Positions 35,733 to 48,810 of a stretch of 64,000 nt of DNA are shown here, one piece after another. Every line of letters begins with the position of its first letter. The first letter of the stretch is position 1. The position numbers and the translations under genes are program-made. The stretch spans positions 1 to 64,000 of the forward strand of contig JBGANS010000013.1 in the NCBI GenBank assembly GCA_044222195.1. Reading direction: 5' to 3'. A model generated the notes under the pieces. That model searched no databases. It was not told the DNA's origin and saw only the letters and a list, made by a program, of their open reading frames with translations. This stretch comes from JAHBXE01 sp044222195. Its GTDB lineage: Bacteria > Planctomycetota > Phycisphaerae > Phycisphaerales > UBA1924.

Positions 35733-36423
35733 GTGGCTCAAGGACGCGGTGTCCATCACGCCGGTTCCCGCTTCGACGATGGCCGTGCGGCTCGTTTTGT
35801 CGGTCGTGTTCGGCCTGGCCGTCGCGGGGATCTACCGTCTCTCCCACGGGCGGGCGTCGCGCGATGCGCGGACGCTGACCGCCACGCTCGTCCTGCTGTG
35901 CATCCTGCTCACGATGGTGTCGATGGTCATTGGGGAGAGTGTCGCCCGCGCGTTCGGGCTCGTTGGGGCGCTTTCGATTGTGCGCTTCCGGACGATCGTG
36001 GAAGACACACGGGACACGGCGTTCGTGATCTTCGCGGTCATCGTGGGCATGGCCGCCGGGACGGGACTGATCGTCCTTCCCCTGATCGGCATCCCGGTCG
36101 TCGGGCTCGCCGCCATCGCGTTGAGTCGGGCACCCGCGGCCGGGAACACCGCTTCGCCCGCGAAGTCATCGGCGACATTTGTGCTGACCGTTCGGCTCGG
36201 TCTCGGGCGTGACCCGGCGGCCATCCTGGGCGGCGTGCTGTCGCGGACCGCGGCGACGTACACGCTGACCGGCCTCTCGACCGCGCGCCAGGGCGCTGCG
36301 CTGGATGTCACCTACTCGGTCACGATCGCCAGTGGAGCAAGTCCCGCCGCGATGGTTCAGGAGTTGAACGGCCTCGAAGGCGTCCAGAGTGTCGAACTGC
36401 ACGAAGCATCGGCTGACTTGTGA
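35725..36423 (+). CDS. DUF4956 membrane protein
   Basis: 232 residues. Four transmembrane helices in the first 140 residues include the conserved GLVGALSIVRFRT and TRDTAFVIFAVIVGMAAGTG stretches of DUF4956. A cytoplasmic ferredoxin-like domain follows (about 150-232). The family usually pairs with VTC and CotH proteins; a joint role in membrane-linked polyphosphate or protein phosphorylation is suspected but unproved. Start overlaps the VTC stop by eight bases. Confidence 0.85.
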   Translation: MPEWLKDAVSITPVPASTMAVRLVLSVVFGLAVAGIYRLSHGRASRDARTLTATLVLLCILLTMVSMVIGESVARAFGLVGALSIVRFRTIVEDTRDTAFVIFAVIVGMAAGTGLIVLPLIGIPVVGLAAIALSRAPAAGNTASPAKSSATFVLTVRLGLGRDPAAILGGVLSRTAATYTLTGLSTARQGAALDVTYSVTIASGASPAAMVQELNGLEGVQSVELHEASADL

Positions 36424-36440
36424 AGAATGGAAACTGAACT

Positions 36441-38234
36441 ATGAACCTTGCACTGACGTCCACCGCCGCGATCCTGATGTTCACGCTTGGTGCGGGGGCG
36501 CAGCCCGAGCCGCAGCAATCGCCCCGGCCCGGGGAAGGGCAGCGTGGACCGGGAGGGCCGGGCGGTCCGGGCATGATGATGCAGGACCGGGAGATCATCC
36601 CTCGCTTTGACAAGGACGGCGATGGGAAACTCAACAAGGAAGAACGGGCCGAGGCGCGGAAGTTCATGAAGGAGGAGGGGACCCGGAGGCCGGGGCGCGG
36701 CCCGGGAAGAGGGCCTGGAGGCGGGCCGGGCGGCGGGGCCGGCGGGCCGCCGGGCATGGAGAGCAGCGAGACGGGAATGCCGGGCCCGCACATTGACAAA
36801 TCCGCCGTCAAATCGGCGACGGGTGGCCTCTACGACGAAGGTGTGGTCCGCACGATCTTTCTCGACTTTGAAAGCGAGGACTGGGAGTCCGAGCTTTCGG
36901 ACTTCATCCGCACGGACGTCGAGGTTCCCGCGACGATGACCGTGGATGGCAAGGAATACAAGGATGTCGGCGTCAGTTTCCGAGGGGCGAGTTCGCTGAT
37001 GATGGTCCCCGCCGGCTCGAAACGGTCGCTCAATATCTCCGTGGACTACGCCCACGAAGAGCAGCGGCTGCTTGGCTCGAAGACGCTCAATCTCCTGAAC
37101 TCGCATGGTGATTCATCGTTCATGCGGACCGTGCTTTACTTTCACATCGCGCACGCGCTGAAGATGCCCGCGCCGAAGGCAAACTTCGTCCGCGTCGTTA
37201 TCAACGGCGAAAGCTGGGGCCTGTATTCCAACGCGCAGCAGTTCGACAAGCTCCTCATCTCGGAGAACTTCGGGTCGAACAAGGGGGCCCGATGGAAGGT
37301 GCCCGGCAGCCCGCAGGGACGTGGCGGATTGGAATACCTGGGTGACACCATCGCGGCGTACCGGCGGCGGTACAGCATCAAGACGGATGACAAGGACAAA
37401 TCCTGGAAGGCCTTGATTGACCTGTGCAAGACCCTCAACGAAACGCCGGCCGACCAGCTGGAGGCGGCGCTGAAACCCAAGCTCGATATCGAAGGGGCCC
37501 TGTGGTTCCTCGCGCTCGAGAACACGCTCTGCAATGAAGATGGATACTGGATCCGCGCGAGCGACTACAGCATCTATCTTGACGAGCACGACATGTTCCA
37601 CATCCTCCCGCATGACGCGAACGAGACGTTCATGCCCGGCGGCGGCGGGCCTCGCGGGCCGCGTGGTGGCCCTGGTGGTGGCCCGGGCGGTGCCGGCGGC
37701 GGGCCGCGTGGGGGGCCGGATGGGGGGCCCCCTGAAGGACGACCCGCGGATGATCGCGGCCCTGATGGTCCTCGCGGGGAGGGCCAGCCCGGCGATCGGC
37801 CCGGCGGCGACAGGCCGGCGGGCGATCGGGCTCAGCAGCCCCGGACGGCCGGACAGGTTGATCCGCTCATCGGCCTCGAGGATCCGACAAAGCCCTTGCG
37901 CAGCAAGCTCCTGAAGGTTCCGGCATTGCGTGAGAGTTACCTCCGCAAGGTCCGGACGATTGCAACCGACTGGCTGGACTGGGGCAGACTTGGACCTGTC
38001 GTCGAGGGGTATCGCGCCCTGATTGAACGCGACGTCGAAGCCGACACCCGGAAGCTTTCTTCATTCGATGCGTTCAAGAAGGCGCTCACGGGCGTGCCGG
38101 CGCCGCAGGTCGAGGGCCAGCCTCGCGGGCCGCGGGGCCGTCCATCGCTGGAACAGTTTGCCCGGCAGCGCCGTGAATACCTGCTCAACCTTCCGGCGAT
38201 CAAGGAACTCGACGCTCCCAACGGGCCCAAGTAG
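36441..38234 (+). CDS. CotH-kinase family protein with EF-hand and collagen-like segments
   Basis: 597 residues. A signal peptide (1-20) precedes a Pro/Gly/Gln linker, an EF-hand loop (DKDGDGKLNKEE, about 57-68) and Gly/Pro-rich collagen-like stretches. The CotH domain (about 130-410) carries VSFRGASS, KRSLNIS, the SKTLNLLNS strand, YFHIAH helix, WGLYSNAQQFDK and the IYLDEHDMFHILPHDAN segment, expected to bind ATP and Mg. Another Gly/Pro/Arg-rich linker (about 400-470) interrupts the C-terminal part. CotH proteins phosphorylate secreted proteins in spores. It is the third gene of the operon. Confidence 0.85.
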   Translation: MNLALTSTAAILMFTLGAGAQPEPQQSPRPGEGQRGPGGPGGPGMMMQDREIIPRFDKDGDGKLNKEERAEARKFMKEEGTRRPGRGPGRGPGGGPGGGAGGPPGMESSETGMPGPHIDKSAVKSATGGLYDEGVVRTIFLDFESEDWESELSDFIRTDVEVPATMTVDGKEYKDVGVSFRGASSLMMVPAGSKRSLNISVDYAHEEQRLLGSKTLNLLNSHGDSSFMRTVLYFHIAHALKMPAPKANFVRVVINGESWGLYSNAQQFDKLLISENFGSNKGARWKVPGSPQGRGGLEYLGDTIAAYRRRYSIKTDDKDKSWKALIDLCKTLNETPADQLEAALKPKLDIEGALWFLALENTLCNEDGYWIRASDYSIYLDEHDMFHILPHDANETFMPGGGGPRGPRGGPGGGPGGAGGGPRGGPDGGPPEGRPADDRGPDGPRGEGQPGDRPGGDRPAGDRAQQPRTAGQVDPLIGLEDPTKPLRSKLLKVPALRESYLRKVRTIATDWLDWGRLGPVVEGYRALIERDVEADTRKLSSFDAFKKALTGVPAPQVEGQPRGPRGRPSLEQFARQRREYLLNLPAIKELDAPNGPK

Positions 38235-38314
38235 TGTCCGGCCGATAACCCAAGAATCGGGGGACGCAAGGCCGCGATGCGCATAGGACATTGGTCGTTG
38301 GAGGCTATCCTGCC

Positions 38315-39064
38315 ATGATGCGCTGTCACTCTGCTTGTGTTCTGGCGATGACGCTCGCACTTCCTTCCGTGGCCGCCGCGGATCTTGTGTCCCACGCGGT
38401 CGTTTCCTTTGGCGACGCCCCGCTTACCACTGTTGAAACCTTTGGCAGTTCGCACGCCTCGGTCTCGAACTCATATGCATCCCCGGGGTTCTTCTCGGGC
38501 GCGGCGGAGGCATGGGCGGCGTACGGACTCGTCCGGGCGGTCTCCATGGCGGACGCCCTGAACGCATCTTTCGAAACCCAGGTGGTGCAGGCGGAAGCGG
38601 CGTTCACCGACCGGTTGACAGTCCTTGGTGGTTCCGGGGGCGGAATCATCGTCTACACGTACGAGGTGACGGGGTCCACGATCGGCGACGAACACGACGC
38701 CCACGCCCACGCGTTCTTGCGGCACGAGGGGGATCCTGACGAGGAAATCGGCGAGGACATGACCGGGTCCACCGTGCTGACCAGCCTCCCCCACTTCTTC
38801 ACGTTCGGCGTTCCGTTCAGCACGGGCCTGCTCCTCTCAGCTGAGATTCATCTGGATCTTGGTCACTCGGGCCAGGCGCTCTCCGATTTTTCGGCCGGCG
38901 CGATGCTCACGGGGATCAGCGTGTTCGACCCGCAGATGAACCCGATCGCGGAGTTCACGATCGTGTCCGAATCGGGAACGTCGTACCCGCTTCCAACGCC
39001 CGGCGCGGGCGTGGTGCTGGGGTGTGCGTTGCTTCGGGCGACGCGCCCCACTCGCAGGGCCTGA
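38315..39064 (+). CDS. Secreted protein with PEP-CTERM-like tail
   Basis: 249 residues: signal peptide (MMRCHSACVLAMTLALPSVAAA), a beta-rich body with Asp/His/Ser, and a tail PLPTPGAGVVLGCALLRATRPTRRA that resembles a PEP-CTERM sorting signal. Body not recognised. GGAGG lies 10 bases before the start. It follows the CotH gene after 80 bases and may be a separate unit. The second such protein in the window, suggesting that the host uses this surface-sorting route. Confidence 0.72.
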   Translation: MMRCHSACVLAMTLALPSVAAADLVSHAVVSFGDAPLTTVETFGSSHASVSNSYASPGFFSGAAEAWAAYGLVRAVSMADALNASFETQVVQAEAAFTDRLTVLGGSGGGIIVYTYEVTGSTIGDEHDAHAHAFLRHEGDPDEEIGEDMTGSTVLTSLPHFFTFGVPFSTGLLLSAEIHLDLGHSGQALSDFSAGAMLTGISVFDPQMNPIAEFTIVSESGTSYPLPTPGAGVVLGCALLRATRPTRRA

Positions 39065-39262
39065 GGCCCGCTCGCGCATATTCGGCGCTGTCGAATACTC
39101 GGCTTCCTTCCGGAACGCCCGCCGCATCGCGTTTCGCACGATTTCGCGGGTGCCGTCGCTCGCGACGCTGCGCGTCGATGCAGGCGGATAGACCTTGAAT
39201 TAGAGCGAACCACGCCGCGCCGAGCCGACCTCTGATCAAGGGGCCTGCTCAGGAGATTCACC

Positions 39263-39694
39263 ATGTGGCACGGCGTCGGCTACGGAGTCATTGCAACGGC
39301 GGCGGCCATCTGTGCCGCCATTTCGCTGGTCATCGGTTCTGTGATGCAGGCGGGGATCTTTCACCGGTTCCATCGCCTCACTCCCAACACGTGGCGCCCG
39401 GAGGGGCCGACCCGATACGCGCTCGGTGCCGCGGCGCGGGTCCTGGTCGGCCTCGGGTTCCCGCTGCTCTACATCTACACGGGCATGGGGCAGTCTGAGA
39501 CCGCCAAGGCCGACTGGCTGATGGTCGGGCTCAAGTTCGGCGCTCTGGCGTGGCTCGGACTCTCGCTCCCCCAGACGCTCTCGACCACGAACTTCGTCAA
39601 TGTTCACAAGGGGTTCGTGGTGGGGCTGATCCTGGACTGGCTCGTGATCTGCCTCCTGTGCGGCGCGGCGTGCGCCAGATTCGTTCAATACTGA
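39263..39694 (+). CDS. Four-helix membrane protein of unknown family
   Basis: 143 residues with four predicted transmembrane helices (about 5-27, 52-72, 86-103, 118-138). Conserved-looking loops include HRFHRLTPNTWRPEG between helices 1 and 2. Family not recognised with confidence. GGAGA precedes the ATG. Upstream 198 bases to the previous gene hold no gene or clear terminator. Confidence 0.6.
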   Translation: MWHGVGYGVIATAAAICAAISLVIGSVMQAGIFHRFHRLTPNTWRPEGPTRYALGAAARVLVGLGFPLLYIYTGMGQSETAKADWLMVGLKFGALAWLGLSLPQTLSTTNFVNVHKGFVVGLILDWLVICLLCGAACARFVQY

Positions 39695-39764
39695 TCCGGA
39701 GGGGCTTGAGGCTCTTCACACGCGGGTTGCTTCGGCGATTATGATGGGTTTGCCGGAGGGACCC

Positions 39765-41114
39765 ATGCGCGACCAGTACGACGTTCTTGTCATCGGCGGC
39801 GGCCCGGCGGGTTCCACCGTTGCCCGACTGCTCGCCCGCGACGGTTTTTCCGTCGGCCTGCTTGAAAAGGACAAGCACCCGCGCATGCACGTGGGCGAGT
39901 CGTTCCTGCCCCGGAACATGAAACTCATCCGCGATCTCGGCCTGGAGCAAGCCGTGGGGCGCGTGGCCCATGTACCCAAGTACGGCGCGGAGTTTGGAAT
40001 CGGCAACAACCCGGCGACACGCGTCTTCACCTTTCGAGACGGGCTCATCCCGGGCCTCCCCGTGTTCAACGTCGAACGCGCCCCGTTCGACAAGATGCTC
40101 CTCGACGAGGCCAAAGCGTCGGGCGTCGACGTCTTTGAAGAGACGCCGGTCAAGGACATCGCCAACCTGGCACGTGACGATGTCCGCCTGAACACCCTGC
40201 GCGGCCAGTTCAAAGGCCGGATACTCCTCGACGCGTCGGGCCAGGGCGCGTTTCTCGGGCGTGCCCTTGATCTCAGGAGGACGTTCAAGGAAGCCGATCG
40301 CCAGAAGGTCGCGTACTTCGAGCACTTCCACGGCGTCGAGCGACTGTCCGGCGAGGGAGACGGGCACCCGTGCATCGTCATGTGCGATGAGGGATGGTTC
40401 TGGATCATCGGGCTCAACAAAGACAAGACGAGCGTCGGCTTTGTCACGCATCCCTGGTTTGTGAAAACGCTGAACATTTCTCCGAAGCGGGTTCTCGCGT
40501 GGGCCATCGCCAGGTGCCCGGTTGTCCGCCATCGGATGCGCCACGCGTCCGGCCCCATCGACAACGTCATCATCAGCGACTTCAGCTACCGCTGCCGGCC
40601 GTACGCCGACGCGGAGCGCGGGTACTTCATGGTCGGCGACGCGGCATGCTTTCTCGACCCCATTTTCTCCGCCGGCGTCACGCTCGCCATGATGAGCGCC
40701 GAACAGACATCCCGCAACGTCGCGGAGCTGTTGCGGGGCACAGTGAGCGCCGAGAAGGCCGCCCGCCGGCACATTCGATTTGTGACCAACAGCACCCGCC
40801 CATTCTGGCGGCTCAACCGTTCGTACTACAAGCATTCGTTCCGCGAGCTCTTCATGCACGGCCAGGGACCGTTCCAGATGCAGAAGGCCATCATTTCGGT
40901 GCTGGCGGCGCAGATCTTCCCCAAGCCGATCTGGTCGTTGCGCTGGAGGCATCGGGCCTTCGACTTCTGCGTGTTCCTGCAGAAGTACTTCGCACTCGTC
41001 CCCCGGCGCGAGCCTTGCCGCCTTGTTCAGGAAACGCCCGGATCCATCCCGTGGCTTGAGCCCATCGTCGAGGTGAAAGCGACGACGGGCGCTCCGTCCC
41101 TCACCGCGTCGTGA
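39765..41114 (+). CDS. FAD-dependent oxidoreductase, halogenase/geranylgeranyl-reductase-like
   Basis: 449 residues. GGGPAGS (about 11-17) binds FAD; HVGESFLP near 47 and GDAACFLDPIFSAGVT near 296 are family landmarks. The segment GWFWIIGL matches the halogenase-type WxWxI motif in a changed form, Gly replacing Pro, so halogenation is not assured. The ATG at 39765 follows GGAGGG closely and is favoured over an upstream start. A Rieske oxygenase gene starts 41 bases downstream, suggesting a joint oxidative pathway. Confidence 0.82.
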   Translation: MRDQYDVLVIGGGPAGSTVARLLARDGFSVGLLEKDKHPRMHVGESFLPRNMKLIRDLGLEQAVGRVAHVPKYGAEFGIGNNPATRVFTFRDGLIPGLPVFNVERAPFDKMLLDEAKASGVDVFEETPVKDIANLARDDVRLNTLRGQFKGRILLDASGQGAFLGRALDLRRTFKEADRQKVAYFEHFHGVERLSGEGDGHPCIVMCDEGWFWIIGLNKDKTSVGFVTHPWFVKTLNISPKRVLAWAIARCPVVRHRMRHASGPIDNVIISDFSYRCRPYADAERGYFMVGDAACFLDPIFSAGVTLAMMSAEQTSRNVAELLRGTVSAEKAARRHIRFVTNSTRPFWRLNRSYYKHSFRELFMHGQGPFQMQKAIISVLAAQIFPKPIWSLRWRHRAFDFCVFLQKYFALVPRREPCRLVQETPGSIPWLEPIVEVKATTGAPSLTAS

Positions 41115-41154
41115 CGGCGACTTCCGCATCCCGGCCGCGCGGTACGCTGTCCGC

Positions 41155-42237
41155 ATGCGCGTCTTTGATATCCATCCCGACATCCGCCAGGCTTCCACCC
41201 TCCCCGCCCGGGCCTATTCCGATCCCGAGGTCTACGTCGCGTGCCGCGAACGCATTTTCGCCCGTTCGTGGCAGTTCATCGGCGACACCGATTCGGTCAA
41301 GGTGCCGGGCCAGGTGAACCCCGTCACGCTCTTGCCCGGCTGCATCGACGAGCCCCTCCTGCTCACTCGCGACCACTCCGACACTCTTCACTGCCTCTCC
41401 AACGTCTGCACGCACCGCGGCACGATCCTGTGTCCGGGGGCCGGGCATGAGAAAGCCCTCGTCTGCCGCTACCACGGTCGCCGCTTCGACCTTGATGGCA
41501 CGTTCAGGTACATGCCCGAGTTCAACGAGGCCGCCGGCTTCCCGTCTCCCAAGGACGATCTTCCCAAGGTCAACTTTGCCACGTGGGGCAAGTTCATCTT
41601 CGCTTCGCTCAACCCCGCATTCCCGCTCGAAGACTTGTTGGCGGAAATGAAGTCGCGTGTGGGTTGGTTGCCGCTTCACGAGTTCACGTTCGATCCCGCG
41701 CGGTCGCGCGACTACCTCATCCACGCCAACTGGGCCCTGTACTGCGACAACTATCTTGAAGGGTTCCACATCCCTTTCGTTCACGCCAGCCTGAACGAGG
41801 CCATTGATTACGGCAGCTACGCGACGGAGTTGTACCGCTGGTCGAATCTCCAGCTCGGCATCGCCAAGGGCAGCGAAGAGGCGTTCGACCTGCCGGCCTC
41901 CAGTCCGGATTACGGCAAGCGCATCGCCGCGTACTACTACTGGCTCTTCCCCAACACCATGTTCAACTTCTACCCTTGGGGAGTCTCGGTCAACGTCGTC
42001 CAGCCCCTCGGTGTAGACCGCACCCGGGTCTCGTTTCTCGCCTTCGTCTGGAAGCCCGACAAGCTCGATCGCGGGGCGGGCTCGGGCCTGGATCGAGTGG
42101 AACGCGAGGATGAAGCCGTCGTGGAGGCCGTCCAGCGTGGGGTTCGTTCCCGCCTGTACGACCGGGGCCGCTATTCCCCGACCCGCGAGCAGGGCGTTCA
42201 CCACTTCCACCGCCTGCTCGCCGCGGCCCTTTCCTAG
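41155..42237 (+). CDS. Rieske non-heme iron oxygenase, alpha-subunit type
   Basis: 360 residues. The Rieske 2Fe-2S cluster ligands are C85-x-H87 and C104-x2-H107 in CTHRG and CRYHG. The catalytic iron site is in CDNYLEGFHIPFVH near 200-213. Overall layout matches aromatic-ring-hydroxylating and choline-monooxygenase-like enzymes that need a reductase partner. Substrate unknown. The preceding FAD gene might supply electrons or act on the same substrate, but it is not a typical reductase. Confidence 0.88.
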   Translation: MRVFDIHPDIRQASTLPARAYSDPEVYVACRERIFARSWQFIGDTDSVKVPGQVNPVTLLPGCIDEPLLLTRDHSDTLHCLSNVCTHRGTILCPGAGHEKALVCRYHGRRFDLDGTFRYMPEFNEAAGFPSPKDDLPKVNFATWGKFIFASLNPAFPLEDLLAEMKSRVGWLPLHEFTFDPARSRDYLIHANWALYCDNYLEGFHIPFVHASLNEAIDYGSYATELYRWSNLQLGIAKGSEEAFDLPASSPDYGKRIAAYYYWLFPNTMFNFYPWGVSVNVVQPLGVDRTRVSFLAFVWKPDKLDRGAGSGLDRVEREDEAVVEAVQRGVRSRLYDRGRYSPTREQGVHHFHRLLAAALS

Positions 42238-42271
42238 GGGCTATCATCTCGGCCCTATTGGGAGTCCGGCC

Positions 42272-42505
42272 ATGGCGAAAGAAGACATTCATCCCACGTA
42301 CTACCCCTCTTGCAAGGTGTTCCACAACGGCCAAGTCGTGATGACCGTGGGCTCGACGGTGCCCGAACTGCACGTCGAAGTCTGGTCGGGTTCGCACCCT
42401 TTCTTCACGGGAAAGCAGACGTTTGTGGACTCTGCCGGCCGCGTTGAGAAGTTCCAGAAGAAGTTCCAGGGGAACTACTTCGTGAAGGACAAGAAGAAGG
42501 CCTGA
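42272..42505 (+). CDS. rpmE: Ribosomal protein bL31, zinc-free type
   Basis: 77 residues with the bL31 core: KEDIHPTYYP at the start and GSHPFFTGKQTFVDSAGRVEKF. Only one Cys is present, so the four-Cys zinc site of the C+ type is missing; this is a C- form. bL31 bridges the subunits of the ribosome. GGGAG precedes the ATG. A strong terminator follows at 42533-42564. Confidence 0.92.
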   Translation: MAKEDIHPTYYPSCKVFHNGQVVMTVGSTVPELHVEVWSGSHPFFTGKQTFVDSAGRVEKFQKKFQGNYFVKDKKKA

Positions 42506-42532
42506 ACCGCGCCCAATCGTGTCGATACCAAG

Positions 42533-42564
42533 GGCCCAGCCTCCGCGGCTGGGCCTTGTTGTTT
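42533..42564 (+). terminator. Rho-independent terminator after rpmE
   Basis: Perfect 9-bp stem GGCCCAGCC (42533-42541), loop TCCGC, GGCTGGGCC (42547-42555), followed by TTGTTGTTT. It is 28 bases after the rpmE stop. Confidence 0.88.
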
Positions 42565-42652
42565 CCGGCACGAAAGGTCCGGATAACATTGCATTCATCC
42601 ATTGATCCGGATGAACGGTGCGATTGTCCGCCAACGGAGGTATAGTTCCCTC

Positions 42653-46244
<3,592 letters not shown>

Positions 46245-46255
<11 letters not shown>

Positions 46256-46787
46256 TTTCGCCCTGACTCCGTTCGGGCTCGGCCCCAATGATTCTCCACG
46301 CGTGTGAGCACTCGGGGCACTCGACGCATCCGGCATCGGTCGCGGGCAAACCTGCCAGGCTGTACCCGCACGATGCGCACCGGCCGGTCCGCACGTATGC
46401 ATCGCGGAGCCGGGCGCCCAGCTTGTGACGCTGATACCTCGCGACGGGCAGATATGCCGGGCGAAAGAGCACTCCCGCCACGATCGCTGGCAAAATCGAT
46501 CCGATCCACCCTGGAATAGGTGGAAGAGGTTGCAGGAGCCAGCGTGCCGCCGACATGGTCAGCACCATTGAGGCACCCGCCAACGCGCCGAAGGCGCCGC
46601 TGGCCTTCGTTGCCCACTCCCACTCGGCCGACATCGCATGGTCCAGCGACTCACGGGGCCTGCCGCGCCAACTGGCCTTTGGCCATTGTTCTGGCGGCGG
46701 CACAAGCTTGCAGGTTGCGCCCCTGTCATCGATGATTTGAATGACGCCAAGTCGGCTGAGCTTCGAACGGAGCATCTCCTCCAGCAT
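46245..46787 (-). CDS. Zinc-ribbon membrane protein
   Basis: 180 residues. Two hydrophobic helices (about 63-85 and 93-112) are followed by a zinc ribbon CASCGYSLAGL...CPECS (about 137-160). The N-terminal 55 residues are charged and cytoplasmic. Function unknown; same zinc-ribbon type as the MFS tail and the pair at 29077-30755. The 3' end overlaps metH by 11 bases in convergent orientation. Confidence 0.68.
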
Positions 46788-46819
46788 ACCAGTAGGTACC
46801 GTAGCGGTAGACTCATGCC

Positions 46820-47302
46820 ATGCCGGCCATCGACCCCCTCACCCGCATCGGCCACATCCACCTCAAAGTCGCCGACCTCGACCGCGCTCTCTCCTTCTAC
46901 TGCGGCGTCCTCGGCTTCGAGATCCAGCAGAAGATGGGCTCACAGGCCGCGTTCATCTCCGCCGGCGGATACCACCACCACATCGGGCTCAACACCTGGG
47001 AGAGCAAGGGCGGCAAGCCCCCACCCCGCGGGACCACCGGCCTGTTTCACACCGCCATCCTCTACCCGTCGCGTGCCGCGCTGGCCGACGCGCTCCGGCG
47101 CGTGTTGGCCGCAGGCATTCTGCTCGACGGCGCGGCGGACCATGGCGTCAGCGAAGCACTCTACCTTCGCGATCCGGACGACAACGGCGTCGAGCTCTAT
47201 CGCGATCGCCCTGAACCAGATTGGCCTCGTGATGCCGCGGGCGCCATCGCCATGTACACCCGCCATCTGGATCTCGACGAACTGCTGCGAGAGCCGACCT
47301 GA
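46820..47302 (+). CDS. VOC-family (glyoxalase/extradiol-type) protein
   Basis: 160 residues with two beta-alpha-beta-beta-beta units: GHIHLKVADLDRALSFYCGVLGF at the start and LYLRDPDDNGVELYRD at the end of the second unit. His in GHIHLKV and Glu in GVELY are likely metal ligands. The domain resembles CatE-type ring-cleavage and related enzymes; substrate unknown. Start is divergent from the zinc-ribbon gene, 32 bases apart. Confidence 0.85.
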   Translation: MPAIDPLTRIGHIHLKVADLDRALSFYCGVLGFEIQQKMGSQAAFISAGGYHHHIGLNTWESKGGKPPPRGTTGLFHTAILYPSRAALADALRRVLAAGILLDGAADHGVSEALYLRDPDDNGVELYRDRPEPDWPRDAAGAIAMYTRHLDLDELLREPT

Positions 47303-47368
47303 GCGGAACTGGAAGTCTGAATCACGCTGGGTTTCGTGCGTCGAGAGCCACCCCGGTATCCTCTTCTC

Positions 47369-48526
47369 ATGACCGACGATCGACGCCTTCGATGGCTGAC
47401 CCGCATCGTCTCCGCCGGGTGCTTGGCGGGCATGGCGCTGTGCCTGCACGTCTGGACTGCCGACCGGTCCTTCCCCGTGCTGCCGCTCCTGCCGGGCCTG
47501 CGAGCGCCGTCGATGGTTCACGAGGGGCTCGCGATCGCACTTGTCGGTTCCATGCTGGCGGCGGTCTTGCTGTCTTCACGACGTTGGTTGGGTGCAGCCT
47601 GCTGCCTCTTTGCGTGCGTGCTTGTCGCCCTGGACCTGTCCCGGCTTCAGCCCTGGTTGTACCTGTACGCGTTCGTGCTCGCGATCGTCGCGTGCCGGCG
47701 CGGCCCGGCCGATGACGCCGCGGCGATACGCACGCTCCGATTCCTGGTCTGCTTCGTGTACGCCTACAGCGCCGCCCACAAGCTCAACGTTTCCTTTTTC
47801 CGTGATTCGGGACCGCACTTGCTCCAGCCGCTGGCCCGGCTGCTCCCCTCGGGGTGGCCCCTGCGCCCGCTCGTCTACCTCATGCCCACGGTCGAGCTTG
47901 TGCTCGCCGCGCTCCTTCTCATTCCTCGAACGCGACGGGTGGGGATCGTCCTTGCGGCGGCGATGCACGCCGGCATTCTCGTGCTCATCGGACCGCTGGG
48001 TCTCAACTACAACTCGGTCGTCTGGCCGTGGAATGTCACGATGGTGGCGCTGGTGGTCGTGCTCTTCCGGCCGGCCCACCCGGGTCACACGGACGACGTT
48101 GCGCCTGAAGCGCGGGCTTCGCCGCTGGCGATGGGCGCACGAATCTCTACCGTAGTTCTTGGAGGGATCCTGCCGATCGGGGGCGTGCTTGGGTTCCTGG
48201 ACCGCTACTACACATGGGGCATGTACGGGGGTTCGCCCACCATCATGGCGGTGTGGTTCAATGCCGACGTCGAATCGCGTCTTCCGCCCGCGCTCAAACG
48301 CGAAGTTCGAACCCTGTCACCCGATCAACGCGGCATTCTGATACTGGACTGGGGCATGCGGGACCTCAACGTGGTGTACCCCGAGCTTCACCTCATGCTT
48401 CGCGCGGCGGAGACGCTGCGACCCTATGTCCGCCGGTCCGGAGAAGCGACGCTCGATATCGTTCACGAGCCCGATCGATGGAACGGCAAGCTCGTGCGAA
48501 TCCGGACGCCGATGGAACCGCGTTGA
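47369..48526 (+). CDS. HTTM/DoxX-like multi-pass membrane protein
   Basis: 385 residues with eight to nine predicted helices. The segment YAYSAAHKLNVSFFRDSGPHL resembles the AKL-type motif of HTTM or vitamin-K carboxylase-like membrane proteins, but the catalytic Lys of true carboxylases is not identified. A soluble C terminus of about 110 residues follows the last helix. No partner is evident. ATG at 47369 is preferred over an upstream start. Confidence 0.6.
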   Translation: MTDDRRLRWLTRIVSAGCLAGMALCLHVWTADRSFPVLPLLPGLRAPSMVHEGLAIALVGSMLAAVLLSSRRWLGAACCLFACVLVALDLSRLQPWLYLYAFVLAIVACRRGPADDAAAIRTLRFLVCFVYAYSAAHKLNVSFFRDSGPHLLQPLARLLPSGWPLRPLVYLMPTVELVLAALLLIPRTRRVGIVLAAAMHAGILVLIGPLGLNYNSVVWPWNVTMVALVVVLFRPAHPGHTDDVAPEARASPLAMGARISTVVLGGILPIGGVLGFLDRYYTWGMYGGSPTIMAVWFNADVESRLPPALKREVRTLSPDQRGILILDWGMRDLNVVYPELHLMLRAAETLRPYVRRSGEATLDIVHEPDRWNGKLVRIRTPMEPR

Positions 48527-48810
48527 ACCAACAGCGCCGGCGCCCGACTCTCAGGCGAGAGTTCGTGCGTCAGAAAGCGGAGAGAGATTCCAGACTCGTC
48601 AAGTGGTCTCTCGAGGGGGTTTGGGCGCGCCTTTGGCGGTCCGAGATGGCGTTGATGATGTCCGATGTGTCACTCTTTTTGCGGTTCGGCGCCGCCGGAT
48701 CGCTCAAAAACCCCCCGTTCCTGGCCTGCCAGGGCCGGTCCGATCAAATATCACGCTTATCAGCGCCCCCGGACCCTGACACGCTGATCGGCGCCCAGAA
48801 CAGCTCCGCA

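Noticed and set aside
42565..42652. Possible cobalamin or SAM riboswitch before metH
   Set aside because: Only 88 bases lie between the rpmE terminator and metH; there is a small TTCATCC/GGATGAA stem but none of the conserved riboswitch segments.
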